From: Pseudoxanthomonas sp. J35
Lineage (GTDB): Bacteria > Pseudomonadota > Gammaproteobacteria > Xanthomonadales > Xanthomonadaceae
DNA length: 64,000 nucleotides
Reading direction: 5' to 3'
Assembly: GCF_000513995.1 (NCBI RefSeq)
Contig: NZ_AZVB01000024.1
Coordinates: 165 to 64,164 of the forward strand
The notes under the pieces are model-generated. The model was not told the DNA's origin, searched no databases, and saw only the letters and a list, made by a program, of their open reading frames with translations. The stretch's first letter is position 1, and each line of letters starts with the position of its first letter. Below, piece by piece: positions 1-13,612 of the stretch. The position numbers were made by a program, and so were the translations under genes.

Positions 1-89
1 ATCCACAGGTTCGACAGCGCGAACAGCGTCAGCACCTGCGCCGTGTTCTTCGCCAAGCCCCGGTAGCGCACCTTGGTGTAACCGAACTG
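1..89 (-). mobile_element. C-terminal fragment of an IS5-family transposase
   Basis: Read on the minus strand, bases 89 to 1 encode QFGYTKVRYRGLAKN followed by TAQVLTLFALSNLW. This is the conserved C-terminal block of IS5-family DDE transposases. The N-terminal side should lie at higher coordinates, but the match stops at about base 89, where an unrelated membrane-protein frame begins. The fragment is therefore 5'-truncated; its C-terminal end lies outside the window. It is probably an insertion-sequence remnant left after a deletion. Family assignment is firm; the exact IS subgroup cannot be told. Confidence 0.8.
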
Positions 90-105
90 CCACCGCGACC
101 GCGTC

Positions 106-870
106 GTGCTGCTGCACTTCCTGGCCGCGCTGGCGGTGCTGACGGCGGTGCTGGGCGCGATCGGTTTCCTCGGCCACGCCATGGGCCTGGTCTGGGCGCT
201 GGCGGAAGTGGTGATCCTGGTTAGCATCGTCGCCATGGTGCGCAGCGACCGCCGCCCGGCATCCTCGACCCACCACGCCTGGCTGTCCTGCCGCAAGCAG
301 GCCGAACGCTTCCGGGCCGAGGCGCTGGCGCGGATCCCCGCGGCCCCCGGTATCGCCAGTGACGCTGCGCGGCGTGCGGCGATCCTGGCCCTGCTCGAGG
401 ACCAGATCGGCTACCAGACCCGGGCCCACCGGCGCTGGGAAAAGCTGCACGCCGGGCTCGAGCGCGCGACCCGCGGCACCTTCTACCTGGTGCTGGCGGC
501 GGCGGCGGGCCACCTGGTGCCGATCGGCGTCGAGTCGTGGCGCGCGATGGGCAACGCGGTGCCGCACGCCGTCGAGGCGGTGGCGCATTTCTTCCACAGC
601 CCGAAGTGGCTGATCATCACCGCGGCCGGCTTGGCGTTCGCCGCCTGCCTGCACGGCATCGCCAGCAAGCTCGAGGTGAAGCGCCTCGCCTCGCAGGCCG
701 GGGCGATGGCGGCCCGGCTCTCGACCCTGAAGCTGGAACTGGAAAGCCTGGGTCCGGACAATGGCCGCGAGCTCGAACGGCTGGCACAGCGCGCCGCCGA
801 CGAGCTGACCGCCGAACACAGCAACTGGCTCAGCCTGGTCGAGCACGCCGAGCTGGAGGAACCGGCCTGA
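106..870 (+). CDS. multi-pass membrane protein, probably 5'-truncated (SLATT-like?)
   Basis: A 254-residue frame from a GTG. It has two hydrophobic stretches near the N-terminus (about residues 1-23 and 26-45), a basic cytoplasmic stretch with HHAWLSCRKQAERFR, two further membrane segments (about 124-143 and 168-187) and an acidic C-terminal helix. The pattern W..CR..AE.FR between membrane helices resembles SLATT/DUF4231-type 2TM effector proteins; this is from memory and tentative. The frame stays open upstream of the GTG back to about base 79 and reads naturally into the IS5 fragment boundary, so the native protein was probably longer and has lost its N-terminal domain. It overlaps the next gene by one base. 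Confidence 0.6.
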   Translation: MLLHFLAALAVLTAVLGAIGFLGHAMGLVWALAEVVILVSIVAMVRSDRRPASSTHHAWLSCRKQAERFRAEALARIPAAPGIASDAARRAAILALLEDQIGYQTRAHRRWEKLHAGLERATRGTFYLVLAAAAGHLVPIGVESWRAMGNAVPHAVEAVAHFFHSPKWLIITAAGLAFAACLHGIASKLEVKRLASQAGAMAARLSTLKLELESLGPDNGRELERLAQRAADELTAEHSNWLSLVEHAELEEPA

Positions 871-1265
871 TGCGCGCCACCAAGAAGCCGGTTTCCGTGG
901 CGGTGGAGTTCGCCACGGAAGACGGCACGCTGCAGACGCTGGAGGGACCGGTGCGCTACCGCGCCGGCGACGCCCTCGCCACCGGCGTCAAGGGCGAACG
1001 CTGGCCGATCCCGCGCGAGGCCTTCCTCGCCGGCTACAGGCCGGCACCGGGCGTGGCGGCCGGCGCTGCGGGCAGCTACGTCAAGCAGCCGGCCCAGGTG
1101 GACGCGGTGCGGATGGAATCGGCCTTCAGCGTGGAAGTCGAAGGCGGCGTGCTGCAGGGAGCGGCGGGCGACTGGCTGGTGACCGCCGCGGACGGCCGCC
1201 GGTGGATCGTGCGCGACGACGTGTTCCGCGAGTCCTATATAACGCTGGAACCCCTGGACGACTGA
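870..1265 (+). CDS. tandem PGDYG-domain protein
   Basis: A 131-residue protein starting at the ATG that overlaps the preceding TGA (ATGA), so the two are probably translationally coupled. Two similar halves are visible. Residues 5-55 run from PVSVAVEF through YRAGDALATG to WPIPREAFLAGY; residues 70-125 run from QVDAVRM through GDWLVTAADGRRW to DVFRESY. The GDWLVT...RRW..(D)...F...Y pattern matches the small PGDYG family, whose biochemical function is not established. The first copy is degenerate (AGDALATG). Its partner is the truncated membrane protein upstream. Domain recognition is fair; function is unknown. Confidence 0.6.
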   Translation: MRATKKPVSVAVEFATEDGTLQTLEGPVRYRAGDALATGVKGERWPIPREAFLAGYRPAPGVAAGAAGSYVKQPAQVDAVRMESAFSVEVEGGVLQGAAGDWLVTAADGRRWIVRDDVFRESYITLEPLDD

Positions 1266-1276
1266 GGATCAGCGGC

Positions 1277-2470
1277 ATGAGCGGTAAACCGGCGACCGAC
1301 GCACCCGACTTCCACTCCCGCCCGTTCCTGCTCGACCACGTGCGCCGCACGATGGCCTTCTACCACCCGCGCTGCATCGATCCACGCGGCGGTTTCTTCC
1401 AGTTCTTCAAGGACGATGGCCGCGTCTACGACGCGCATACCCGGCACCTGGTCAGCAGCACGCGCTTCGTCTTCAACTACTCGATGGCCTGGCAGGCGTT
1501 CGGCGACGACGCCTGCCGCGACGCCGTCAGCCACGGCATCGCCTTCCTGCGCGATGCCCACCGCAACCCGGCCACCGGCGGCTACGCCTGGGTGCTGCAC
1601 GACGGGAAGGTGCAGGAAGCGACCAACCACTGCTACGGCCTGGCCTTCGTGGTCCTCGCCTACGCCAAGGCGCTGGAAGCGGGCATGGAGGAGGCACGCG
1701 GCTGGCTGGAGGAAACCTGGGCGCTGATGGAGCGCCGTTTCTGGGAACCGCAATTCGGGCTCTACGCCGACGAGGCCGATCCGGACTGGAACGTCTCGCC
1801 CTACCGCGGCCAGAACGCCAACATGCATGCCTGCGAGGCCTGGCTGGCAGCGTTCGAGGCCAGCGGCGAAACCCGCTACCTGCAGCGCGCGTCGCTGCTG
1901 GCGGACAACATGACCCGCCGCCAGGCCGCGCTGGCCGGCGGCCTGGTGTGGGAGCACTACCACCCGGACTGGTCGGTCGACTGGGAATACAACCGCAGCG
2001 ACCGCAGCAACATCTTCCGACCCTGGGGCTTCCAGCCCGGCCACCAGGTCGAATGGGCCAAGCTGCTGCTCGGCCTGGACCGCCACGATCCGCAGGAATG
2101 GCGCCTGCCACGGGCGCGCGAGCTGTTCGACCGCGCGGTGGCGATGGCCTGGGACCCGGACCATGGCGGCCTGGTCTACGGCAACGACATCGACGGTAGC
2201 GTCTACGACGCCGACAAGTACTTCTGGGTGCAGGCCGAAGCGATCGCCGCCGCGGCGGTACTGGCGGAACGCACCGGCGACGGCGCCTACCGGGAGTGGT
2301 ACGAGCGCCTCTGGACGTACAGCTGGACGTACTTCGTCGACCACGAGCACGGCGCCTGGTACCGCATCCTCGGACCGGACAACCGCAAGCTCACCGACGA
2401 GAAGAGCCCGGCCGGCAAGACCGACTACCACACCATGGGCGCGTGCTACGAGGTGTTGCGGGTGCTTTGA
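1277..2470 (+). CDS. AGE-family sugar epimerase/isomerase (mannose isomerase-like)
   Basis: A 397-residue (alpha/alpha)6-barrel enzyme of the N-acylglucosamine 2-epimerase superfamily, of typical length. Visible family landmarks are FVFNYSMAW near residue 57, NANMHACEAWL near 178, GHQVEWAKLLL near 256 and the C-terminal DYHTMGACYEVL. The paired histidines in HQVEW and DYHTM are the usual catalytic acid/base residues. The family includes D-mannose isomerase (YihS type), GlcNAc 2-epimerase and cellobiose 2-epimerase. The adjacent PfkB fructokinase-like gene and sugar permease favour aldose-ketose isomerisation such as mannose to fructose, but this is inference. The ATG at 1277 was chosen because upstream codons overlap the previous gene. 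It faces the kinase convergently. Confidence 0.8.
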   Translation: MSGKPATDAPDFHSRPFLLDHVRRTMAFYHPRCIDPRGGFFQFFKDDGRVYDAHTRHLVSSTRFVFNYSMAWQAFGDDACRDAVSHGIAFLRDAHRNPATGGYAWVLHDGKVQEATNHCYGLAFVVLAYAKALEAGMEEARGWLEETWALMERRFWEPQFGLYADEADPDWNVSPYRGQNANMHACEAWLAAFEASGETRYLQRASLLADNMTRRQAALAGGLVWEHYHPDWSVDWEYNRSDRSNIFRPWGFQPGHQVEWAKLLLGLDRHDPQEWRLPRARELFDRAVAMAWDPDHGGLVYGNDIDGSVYDADKYFWVQAEAIAAAAVLAERTGDGAYREWYERLWTYSWTYFVDHEHGAWYRILGPDNRKLTDEKSPAGKTDYHTMGACYEVLRVL

Positions 2471-2500
2471 CTGCCCGCGACGCAGGGAAATGCGGTTCCT

Positions 2501-2582
2501 GTAGAGCGGGGCTTGCCCCGCTGCTTTTCCTGCCCGAACACGCCGACTCCGGAAGCGGAGGAGCGGGGCTTGCCCCGCTCTA
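2501..2582. repeat. REP-like palindrome doublet between convergent genes
   Basis: Two near-identical stem-loops: AGCGGGGC-TT-GCCCCGCT at 2505-2522 (flanked by GTAG) and GAGCGGGGC-TT-GCCCCGCTC at 2561-2580, which runs into the stop codon of the kinase gene. They sit between the epimerase (+) and the kinase (-). Closely similar palindromes occur at 5365-5390 and 23387-23457, also between convergent genes, so this is a dispersed repeat that may double as a bidirectional terminator. Confidence 0.75.
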
Positions 2583-3506
2583 CGGAGGCGCCAGCAGGGC
2601 CTGGACCTCGGCGGCGGTGGGGGCGTAGGCGCCGGACGTCGTGCAGGCGACGGCGGCCGTGGCCGCGGCGAAGCGCACATGCTCGGCCAGCGGGGCCTGC
2701 GGGCGCTGCAGGCGGCTGGCCAGGTAACCGCCGATGCATGCATCGCCGGCACCGACGGTGTCGGACACCTCGACCTGGAACGCGGGCTGGTGGACGCACA
2801 CATCGCCCTGGTACGCGGTGATGCCGTCCGCGCCCTGCGTGTACAGCAGGGTCGCCGCAGGCGCGAGCGCTCGCACGTGCGCGATCGCCTCTTCCGTCGC
2901 CCGCGCCGGATAGATGTGACGCAGGTCCTCGTCCGACAGCTTCACCACCGTCGCCAGCGCCGCCAGGCGTTCGAACAGCGCCGGGTAATCCTCGCCCATG
3001 AGGTTGCGCCAGTTCGGATCGAAGCTGAGCGGCACCCCGGCCGCGTGCAGCGCTTCGGCGAACGCCAGCAGCCGCGCGCCCAGCGGCTGCCGCACCAGGC
3101 TGATGCAGCCGAAGTGGGCGAATTCGCAGGCGCGCTCCCAGCCGGCCGGCAGCCGCGACGGATCGAAGGCCAGGTCGGCGGTGTCGTTGCCCAGGAAGAA
3201 ATAGCGCGGCGGCGACAGCTCGTGGACCATCGCCACCAGCGGCGCGCGGTCCACCACCTGCAGGAAACGCAGGTCCAGGCCGGCCTCGCGCGAAAGCCCG
3301 ACGATCTCGGCGCCGAACAGGTCGCCGCTCACCGCCCCACCCCAGCCGGTGGCCACGCCCAGTCGCGCCGCCACCCGCGCCACGTTCCAGCATGCGCCGC
3401 CAGGCACGCTGCGCCAGCGGTCCGGCCCGGTGCGGACCATGTCGGTCAACGCCTCGCCGAACACCACCAGGCGCGGCAACCCGCCCGTGCTCGCCCGTGC
3501 CTGCAT
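2580..3506 (-). CDS. PfkB-family carbohydrate kinase (fructokinase-like)
   Basis: Ribokinase/PfkB-family sugar kinase of about 308 residues, predicted to phosphorylate a hexose such as fructose in the cytoplasm. It opens with GLPRLVVFGEALTDMV and carries the C-terminal signature DTVGAGDACIGGYLAS with the GAGD anion hole and catalytic Asp. The start chosen is the ATG at 3506: a GAGG lies upstream within the permease stop region and little sequence precedes the conserved N-terminus. The frame is open to an ATG at 3545, which would overlap the permease by 26 bases. It lies directly downstream of the permease, so the two form an operon, and it converges on the AGE-family enzyme. The exact sugar cannot be read from sequence. 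Confidence 0.82.
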   Translation of the reverse strand: MQARASTGGLPRLVVFGEALTDMVRTGPDRWRSVPGGACWNVARVAARLGVATGWGGAVSGDLFGAEIVGLSREAGLDLRFLQVVDRAPLVAMVHELSPPRYFFLGNDTADLAFDPSRLPAGWERACEFAHFGCISLVRQPLGARLLAFAEALHAAGVPLSFDPNWRNLMGEDYPALFERLAALATVVKLSDEDLRHIYPARATEEAIAHVRALAPAATLLYTQGADGITAYQGDVCVHQPAFQVEVSDTVGAGDACIGGYLASRLQRPQAPLAEHVRFAAATAAVACTTSGAYAPTAAEVQALLAPP

Positions 3507-3519
3507 CCGCGACCGCGCC

Positions 3520-4833
3520 TCAGGCTTCGCCAGCGACAACCGCATCCGTCGCCGGGCGACCGGCCAGCACGCCGAACCGCACCAGCAGCCCGTAGCAGGC
3601 GATCCACACGTAGCACACGGCCGGCACCAGCAGGGCCAGGGCCAGGCCGAAGCGGTCGGCGGTCACGCCGGTCAGCAGCGGCACGATCGCGCCGCCGACG
3701 ATGGCCAGGCAGAGGATGCCGGAACCGCCCGGCGTGTCCTCGCCCAGCCCGTCGATCGACAGGGTGAAGATGGTCGGGAACATCACCGAGTTGAACAGGC
3801 CGATCGACAGGATCGCCACCGCCGCGGCGGTGCCTTCCAGGGTGGTGCCCGCCAGCAGCGCCAGCACGCCGGCGCAGGTCGCGCAGGTCGCCAGCACCAC
3901 GCCGGCCGGCACCGAGCGCAGCACCCACGCGCCGATGAAGCGGCCGACCATCGCCAGCCCCCAGTACACCGAGATCAGGTTGCCGGCGGCATGCTCCGAC
4001 CCGGTCGCGCCGACCATGATCAGGTAGTTCACCAGCGCGCTGCCGATGGCCACCTCCGCGCCCACGTACAGGAAGATCGACAGCGCGCCCAGGCTCAGCC
4101 GCGGGACCCGCAGCAGGCGCAGGTAGTCGGCCTGGCCGACCGGCCGCACCACCGGCACCGGCGCGCGGCGGAACCACCAGCACAGCGCGGCCAGCACCAG
4201 CAGCACGCCGGCGATGATCATGTACGGCAGGCGCACGTGGCCGGCCTGCTCGACGCGGAACGCGGCCAGCGCGGCGGCGTCCATGCCTGGCGTGGGCTCG
4301 CTCACGCCCGCGGCCAGGATCAGCGAGGAGCCGAACAGTGGCCCGAGCATGGTGCCGAAGGAGTTGAACGCCTGCGCCAGGGTGAGCCGGCTGTGCGCCC
4401 GCGCCGGGTCGCCGAGGCCGGCGGCCAGCGGATTGGCCGCCACCTGCACCAGGGTGATGCCGCCGGCCAGCACGAACAGCGCAGCCAGGAACGCCGGGTA
4501 CCAGCCCAGCGACGCGGCCGGCGAGAACATCAGGCAGCCGCCGGCCATCACCGCCAGGCCCAGCACGATCCCGCGCATGTAGCCGATCCGGCTGACCAGC
4601 AGGCCGGCCGGGATCGAAACGATGAAGTACGCCAGGAAGAAGCAGAACTGGGTCAGCATCGCCTCGGCGTAGTTCAGCGAGAACGTCGCCTTGAGCTTGG
4701 GGATCAGCACGTCCACCAGCACCGTGCAGAAGCCCCAGGCGAAGAACAGGGTGATCACCAGCGGCAGCAGCCATGACGCGACCGCGGCCTGTCCGCCGGT
4801 GGCCGCCGGCGACGGCGTTTCCTGGATATGCAT
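3520..4833 (-). CDS. FucP-like MFS sugar permease
   Basis: A 437-residue, 12-helix major facilitator of the fucose/glucose/galactose:H+ symporter (FHS) type. Typical features are LLPLVITLFFAWGFCTVLVD in helix 1, LNYAEAMLTQFCFFLAYFI in helix 2, and the loop GLLVSRIGYMRGI. The C-terminal half retains GRFIGAW and GLGEDTPGGSGILCLA. It acts in the inner membrane and probably imports the substrate of the downstream kinase and the opposing epimerase. It is the first gene of the minus-strand pair. The substrate is inferred only from context (mannose, fructose or glucose class). Confidence 0.85.
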   Translation of the reverse strand: MHIQETPSPAATGGQAAVASWLLPLVITLFFAWGFCTVLVDVLIPKLKATFSLNYAEAMLTQFCFFLAYFIVSIPAGLLVSRIGYMRGIVLGLAVMAGGCLMFSPAASLGWYPAFLAALFVLAGGITLVQVAANPLAAGLGDPARAHSRLTLAQAFNSFGTMLGPLFGSSLILAAGVSEPTPGMDAAALAAFRVEQAGHVRLPYMIIAGVLLVLAALCWWFRRAPVPVVRPVGQADYLRLLRVPRLSLGALSIFLYVGAEVAIGSALVNYLIMVGATGSEHAAGNLISVYWGLAMVGRFIGAWVLRSVPAGVVLATCATCAGVLALLAGTTLEGTAAAVAILSIGLFNSVMFPTIFTLSIDGLGEDTPGGSGILCLAIVGGAIVPLLTGVTADRFGLALALLVPAVCYVWIACYGLLVRFGVLAGRPATDAVVAGEA

Positions 4834-5004
4834 CGGTGCGGTCTCCCCGCGCTGTGGTGGCGCCGATCATGGCGCATCCGCGCGTCCCGCGTCCGCCTAT
4901 TCCAGGCGCGCGGGGCCGGCATGGTGCCGTGGAATACCCGTCTTCATCCCGTGCCCACGGCGGCAGCGGCACGCTGGCTTCCCCTTGCCGCATGGAGTCC
5001 GGCC

Positions 5005-5352
5005 ATGGCGCGCTCCCTCCATCCCCTCGCCGCCACCGGCACCAGCCTGCTCGCCGCCTGCCTGCTGGCGGGCTGCGCCGGGCCGCGCGTCGCCGAGGTG
5101 GCGCCGATCGACGGCGCGATCTCCGGCCAATGCCACACCGACATGGTCCGTGGCGCGGTCGGGCTGGCCGCCTCCGCGGCGACCCTTGCCCGCGCGCGGG
5201 TGGACAGCGACAGCACCGAACTGCAGGTGGTGCGCGGCGCGGGCGACCGCCAGGGCTCCACCAACCAGCCGGTCCCGGCCAGCAGCGGCGGCTCGCGCCT
5301 GACCGTGGAGACCGGCCGCAACAACGCGATCACCGGGATGTCCTGCAGCTGA
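5005..5352 (+). CDS. I78-family peptidase inhibitor lipoprotein
   Basis: A 115-residue predicted lipoprotein. The start is the ATG at 5005 with GGAG seven bases upstream. The signal peptide ends in a lipobox (LLAGC) near residue 26. The mature part has the I78 inhibitor pattern: a first Cys (GQCHTDMVRGAVG), a variable segment, a basic-polar loop, then LTVETGRNNAITGMSC with the closing Cys. Family members inhibit serine proteases such as subtilisin and elastase; here the anchoring suggests periplasmic or envelope protease control. The usual inhibitory loop is divergent, so activity is uncertain. A second I78 protein lies at 6622-7008. Confidence 0.65.
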   Translation: MARSLHPLAATGTSLLAACLLAGCAGPRVAEVAPIDGAISGQCHTDMVRGAVGLAASAATLARARVDSDSTELQVVRGAGDRQGSTNQPVPASSGGSRLTVETGRNNAITGMSCS

Positions 5353-5364
5353 CCCTCCATCCCT

Positions 5365-5390
5365 GTGGAGCGGGGCGTGCCCCGCTCCAC
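5365..5390. repeat. REP-like palindrome
   Basis: A perfect 12-bp inverted repeat, GTGGAGCGGGGC with a two-base loop, between the I78 lipoprotein (+) and the topoisomerase (-). It belongs to the same family as the palindromes at 2505-2580 and 23387-23457 and is placed where a bidirectional terminator would be useful. Confidence 0.7.
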
Positions 5391-5395
5391 CGGCG

Positions 5396-6457
5396 TCAGC
5401 CCTGGGGCGGAGCGCGGCGGACGCGATGCGCGCGGCGCAGGAAAGCCAGCGCCGCCCGTTCCCACTGGCGCTGGCCGCGGCAGCGCGCGCACTGGCGCTG
5501 CAGGCTGCCATCCACCCAGCCTTCGAACACGCACGGATCGATGTACGCGCTGCGGCACACCGCCGGCGTGTTGCCCAGCGCCGCGGCCACTTCGCGGACC
5601 ACGTCCATCTGCTGCGCGGCGCGGCCGCGTTCGCTGGGTTCCGCCTCGCCCAGCGCGACCAGCCGGCGGATCGCCGCCACCGTGCCGCCCCAGGTGCGGA
5701 AGTCCTTGGCGGTGAACGCCTCGCCCATCGCCTCGCGCAGGTAGTCGTTGACCTGGGTCGACTGCACCGGCAGCACCGCGCCATCGTCGTCGCGGTACTG
5801 GAACAGGGCCTGGCCAGGCAGTTCGCGGCAGCGGCGCATCAGCCGCACCAGCCGCGCGTCGTCCAGCACCGCTTCCTGCGGCTGCCCGGACTTGCCGCGG
5901 AAGGCGATCCGCGCCCGCCCGCCGGCGAGGAAATCGACGTGGCGGTTGCGCAGCGTGGTCAGCCCGTAGGAACGGTTGCTGCGCCGGTAGGTATCGTTGC
6001 CGATGCGCAGCAGGGTCTCGTCCATCACCGCCACCACCAGCGCCAGCACCTTGCCGCGCGGATGGCCGGGCAGGCCCAGGTCGCGCCTGAGGCTGCGGCG
6101 CAGCGCCGGCAGCGCTTCGCCGAAGGCCACCACCCGGGTGAACTTGCCGTCGCCGCGCTGCTTCACCCAGCCGGGGTGGTAGCGGTACTGCTTGCGCCCG
6201 CGCGCATCGCGGCCGGTAGCCTGCAGGTGGCCGCAGGCATCGGCACAGATCCACACGTCGGCCCAGGCCGGCGGGATCGCCAGCGCGCGGATGCGCGCCA
6301 GCGTCGCCGCGTCGCGCACCGGCTGGCCGCCGAGGCGATAGGCGAAACCTTTGCCACGGCGGACGCGGTGGATCCCCGCGGCATCGTCGCCCACGTGCAC
6401 CAGTCCGGCGCGGTCGGCGTCGCGGGCGCAATCGGGGATCTCGGGCGGGCTGGGCAT
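5396..6457 (-). CDS. DNA topoisomerase IB (poxvirus/eukaryote-like)
   Basis: A monomeric type IB topoisomerase of about 353 residues that relaxes supercoils through a 3'-phosphotyrosyl intermediate. Recognisable blocks are GLVHVGDDAAGIHRVRRGKGFAY near the N-terminus, QYRYHPGWVKQRGDGKFTRV, KVLALVVAVMDETLLRIGN, the strand GRARIAFRGKSGQ, the KDFRTWGGTVAA motif and the catalytic tyrosine in CRSAYIDP (Tyr305). The C-terminus is basic with a CARC pair. The ATG at 6457 was chosen because conservation begins just after it; the frame is open further upstream. Such enzymes are common in Xanthomonadaceae and many other bacteria as accessory topoisomerases. Confidence 0.88.
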   Translation of the reverse strand: MPSPPEIPDCARDADRAGLVHVGDDAAGIHRVRRGKGFAYRLGGQPVRDAATLARIRALAIPPAWADVWICADACGHLQATGRDARGRKQYRYHPGWVKQRGDGKFTRVVAFGEALPALRRSLRRDLGLPGHPRGKVLALVVAVMDETLLRIGNDTYRRSNRSYGLTTLRNRHVDFLAGGRARIAFRGKSGQPQEAVLDDARLVRLMRRCRELPGQALFQYRDDDGAVLPVQSTQVNDYLREAMGEAFTAKDFRTWGGTVAAIRRLVALGEAEPSERGRAAQQMDVVREVAAALGNTPAVCRSAYIDPCVFEGWVDGSLQRQCARCRGQRQWERAALAFLRRAHRVRRAPPQG

Positions 6458-6621
6458 GGACGAAGCGGGCGGCGGGGGACGCCAGTGTCCCCATCGTGGT
6501 GCATGGGGCGCGTCGTCGCCGCGCATCGGCAACGTCAAACCGTGATGCGGGCGGACGCGGTTAACGGTTCGCGAATGCGGCCTGCGGCAAGCTTGCCGCC
6601 GCACTTCCACCGGGGATTCCC

Positions 6622-7008
6622 ATGCGCGCGCGCGCCACCCTTCGCCTGCTTCCGTCGTTGGCCCTGCTGGGCCTGCTTTCCGCCTGCACTCCCGAAGTCG
6701 CCCAGGAAGACGATGCCGCCGAGCAGGAACAGGCGCTGGTCGCCGCGCAGCAGGCCGCCGATTCCGCCGCCGAACCGCCGCCGCCGGCCGACGCCGACGC
6801 GCCGCCGACCTGCGACGCCAGCCAGGTGCAGGGTCTGATCGGCCAGGCGGTCGACGACGCCAGGGCCGAGCAGGCGCGCACCGACGCCGGCGCCGACAAG
6901 GTGCGCATCCTCAAGCCGGGCGACATGGTGACCATGGAGTTCGACGGCGCGCGCCTGAACATCGAAGTCGACGACGCCGGCACGATCACTTCCGTGCGCT
7001 GCGGCTGA
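6622..7008 (+). CDS. I78-family peptidase inhibitor lipoprotein
   Basis: A 128-residue lipoprotein with signal peptide and lipobox LLSAC (Cys22), an acidic Ala/Glu/Pro-rich linker to about residue 62, then a canonical I78 domain. The domain reads CDASQVQGLIGQ, RILKPGDMVTMEFDGARLNIEVDD and a closing SVRCG; the two cysteines can form the family disulfide. I78 proteins (Aspergillus elastase inhibitor family) block serine proteases. Lipidation implies envelope localisation. It is monocistronic, followed by a good stem-loop terminator at 7064-7089. Its better-preserved PGD..T...R.N motif distinguishes it from the paralogue at 5005. Confidence 0.8.
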   Translation: MRARATLRLLPSLALLGLLSACTPEVAQEDDAAEQEQALVAAQQAADSAAEPPPPADADAPPTCDASQVQGLIGQAVDDARAEQARTDAGADKVRILKPGDMVTMEFDGARLNIEVDDAGTITSVRCG

Positions 7009-7063
7009 GCATCGCGCGCGGCGTCACCGCCGCGGGCGTCGCGCTGCGTTTCCGTCATCGACG

Positions 7064-7089
7064 GGGCGGGCAGTGCCCCGCCCGCTTTT
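7064..7089 (+). terminator. intrinsic terminator after the I78 gene
   Basis: Stem GGGCGGG (7064-7070), loop of six bases, CCCGCCC (7077-7083), followed within two bases by TTTT. It lies 55 bases after the stop of the I78 lipoprotein and isolates it from gltB. Confidence 0.65.
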
Positions 7090-7186
7090 CGTGCGCGGGC
7101 GACTTGCCGGCCCTGCTACGCGCACCGGCACTTCCGGCGCGGCCAGACGGTTTCAGAAGTACCTTTTCCACGCATCCGCACCGCGG

Positions 7187-7215
7187 TTGCGGCACCGCAA
7201 CATCTGTGCTTTAGT
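7187..7215 (+). promoter_or_regulatory. candidate sigma70-type promoter for gltBD
   Basis: TTGCGG at 7187-7192 and TTTAGT at 7210-7215, spaced 17 bases, in the most AT-rich stretch upstream of gltB. It would give a leader of about 85 bases. The match is only moderate. Apart from this and the terminator, nothing else is evident between 7009 and 7304. Confidence 0.3.
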
Positions 7216-7304
7216 CGGGCTTCCGGCGGTATTCCAGGTCGCGCCAGTTTCCTCGGAAACTGTGTGCGGAGCCGCCTTCCCTCGCGTCCGGGAAACAGCG
7301 CCCG

Positions 7305-13419
<6,115 letters not shown>

Positions 13420-13423
13420 GCGA

Positions 13424-13452
13424 CAACCCCTCCCCCACCGGGGGAGGGGTTG
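13424..13452. terminator. long GC-rich stem-loop after gltD
   Basis: A perfect 13-bp stem (CAACCCCTCCCCC / GGGGGAGGGGTTG) with a three-base loop, starting five bases after the gltD stop. There is no T-run. It belongs to a family of CCCCTCTCCC-type intergenic stem-loops seen also at 20073-20099, 34429-34451 and 42906-42928. Confidence 0.5.
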
Positions 13453-13501
13453 GGCAGAGGGCCGGGGGCCCTGCCAAACCCGCATCTCCCGTCGCCCGTC
13501 G

Positions 13502-13530
13502 CCCGGATGAGGCCGAAGGCCGCATCCGGG
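13502..13530. repeat. intergenic palindrome, CCCGGATG...CATCCGGG type
   Basis: Imperfect palindrome CCCGGATG-A-GGCC-GAA-GGCC-G-CATCCGGG between gltD and the low-GC cassette. A related copy (CCCGGATGCGGCCTTCGGCC) occurs at 40323-40342. This is a dispersed intergenic repeat; its role is unknown. Confidence 0.55.
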
Positions 13531-13612
13531 GTGGCGCGCCAGCTACGCTTGTCTCCTTTGCGCCGGCGCAATCCATGGTGGCGGATCCAGGGTGACCAAC
13601 CTACCCGGTTAC

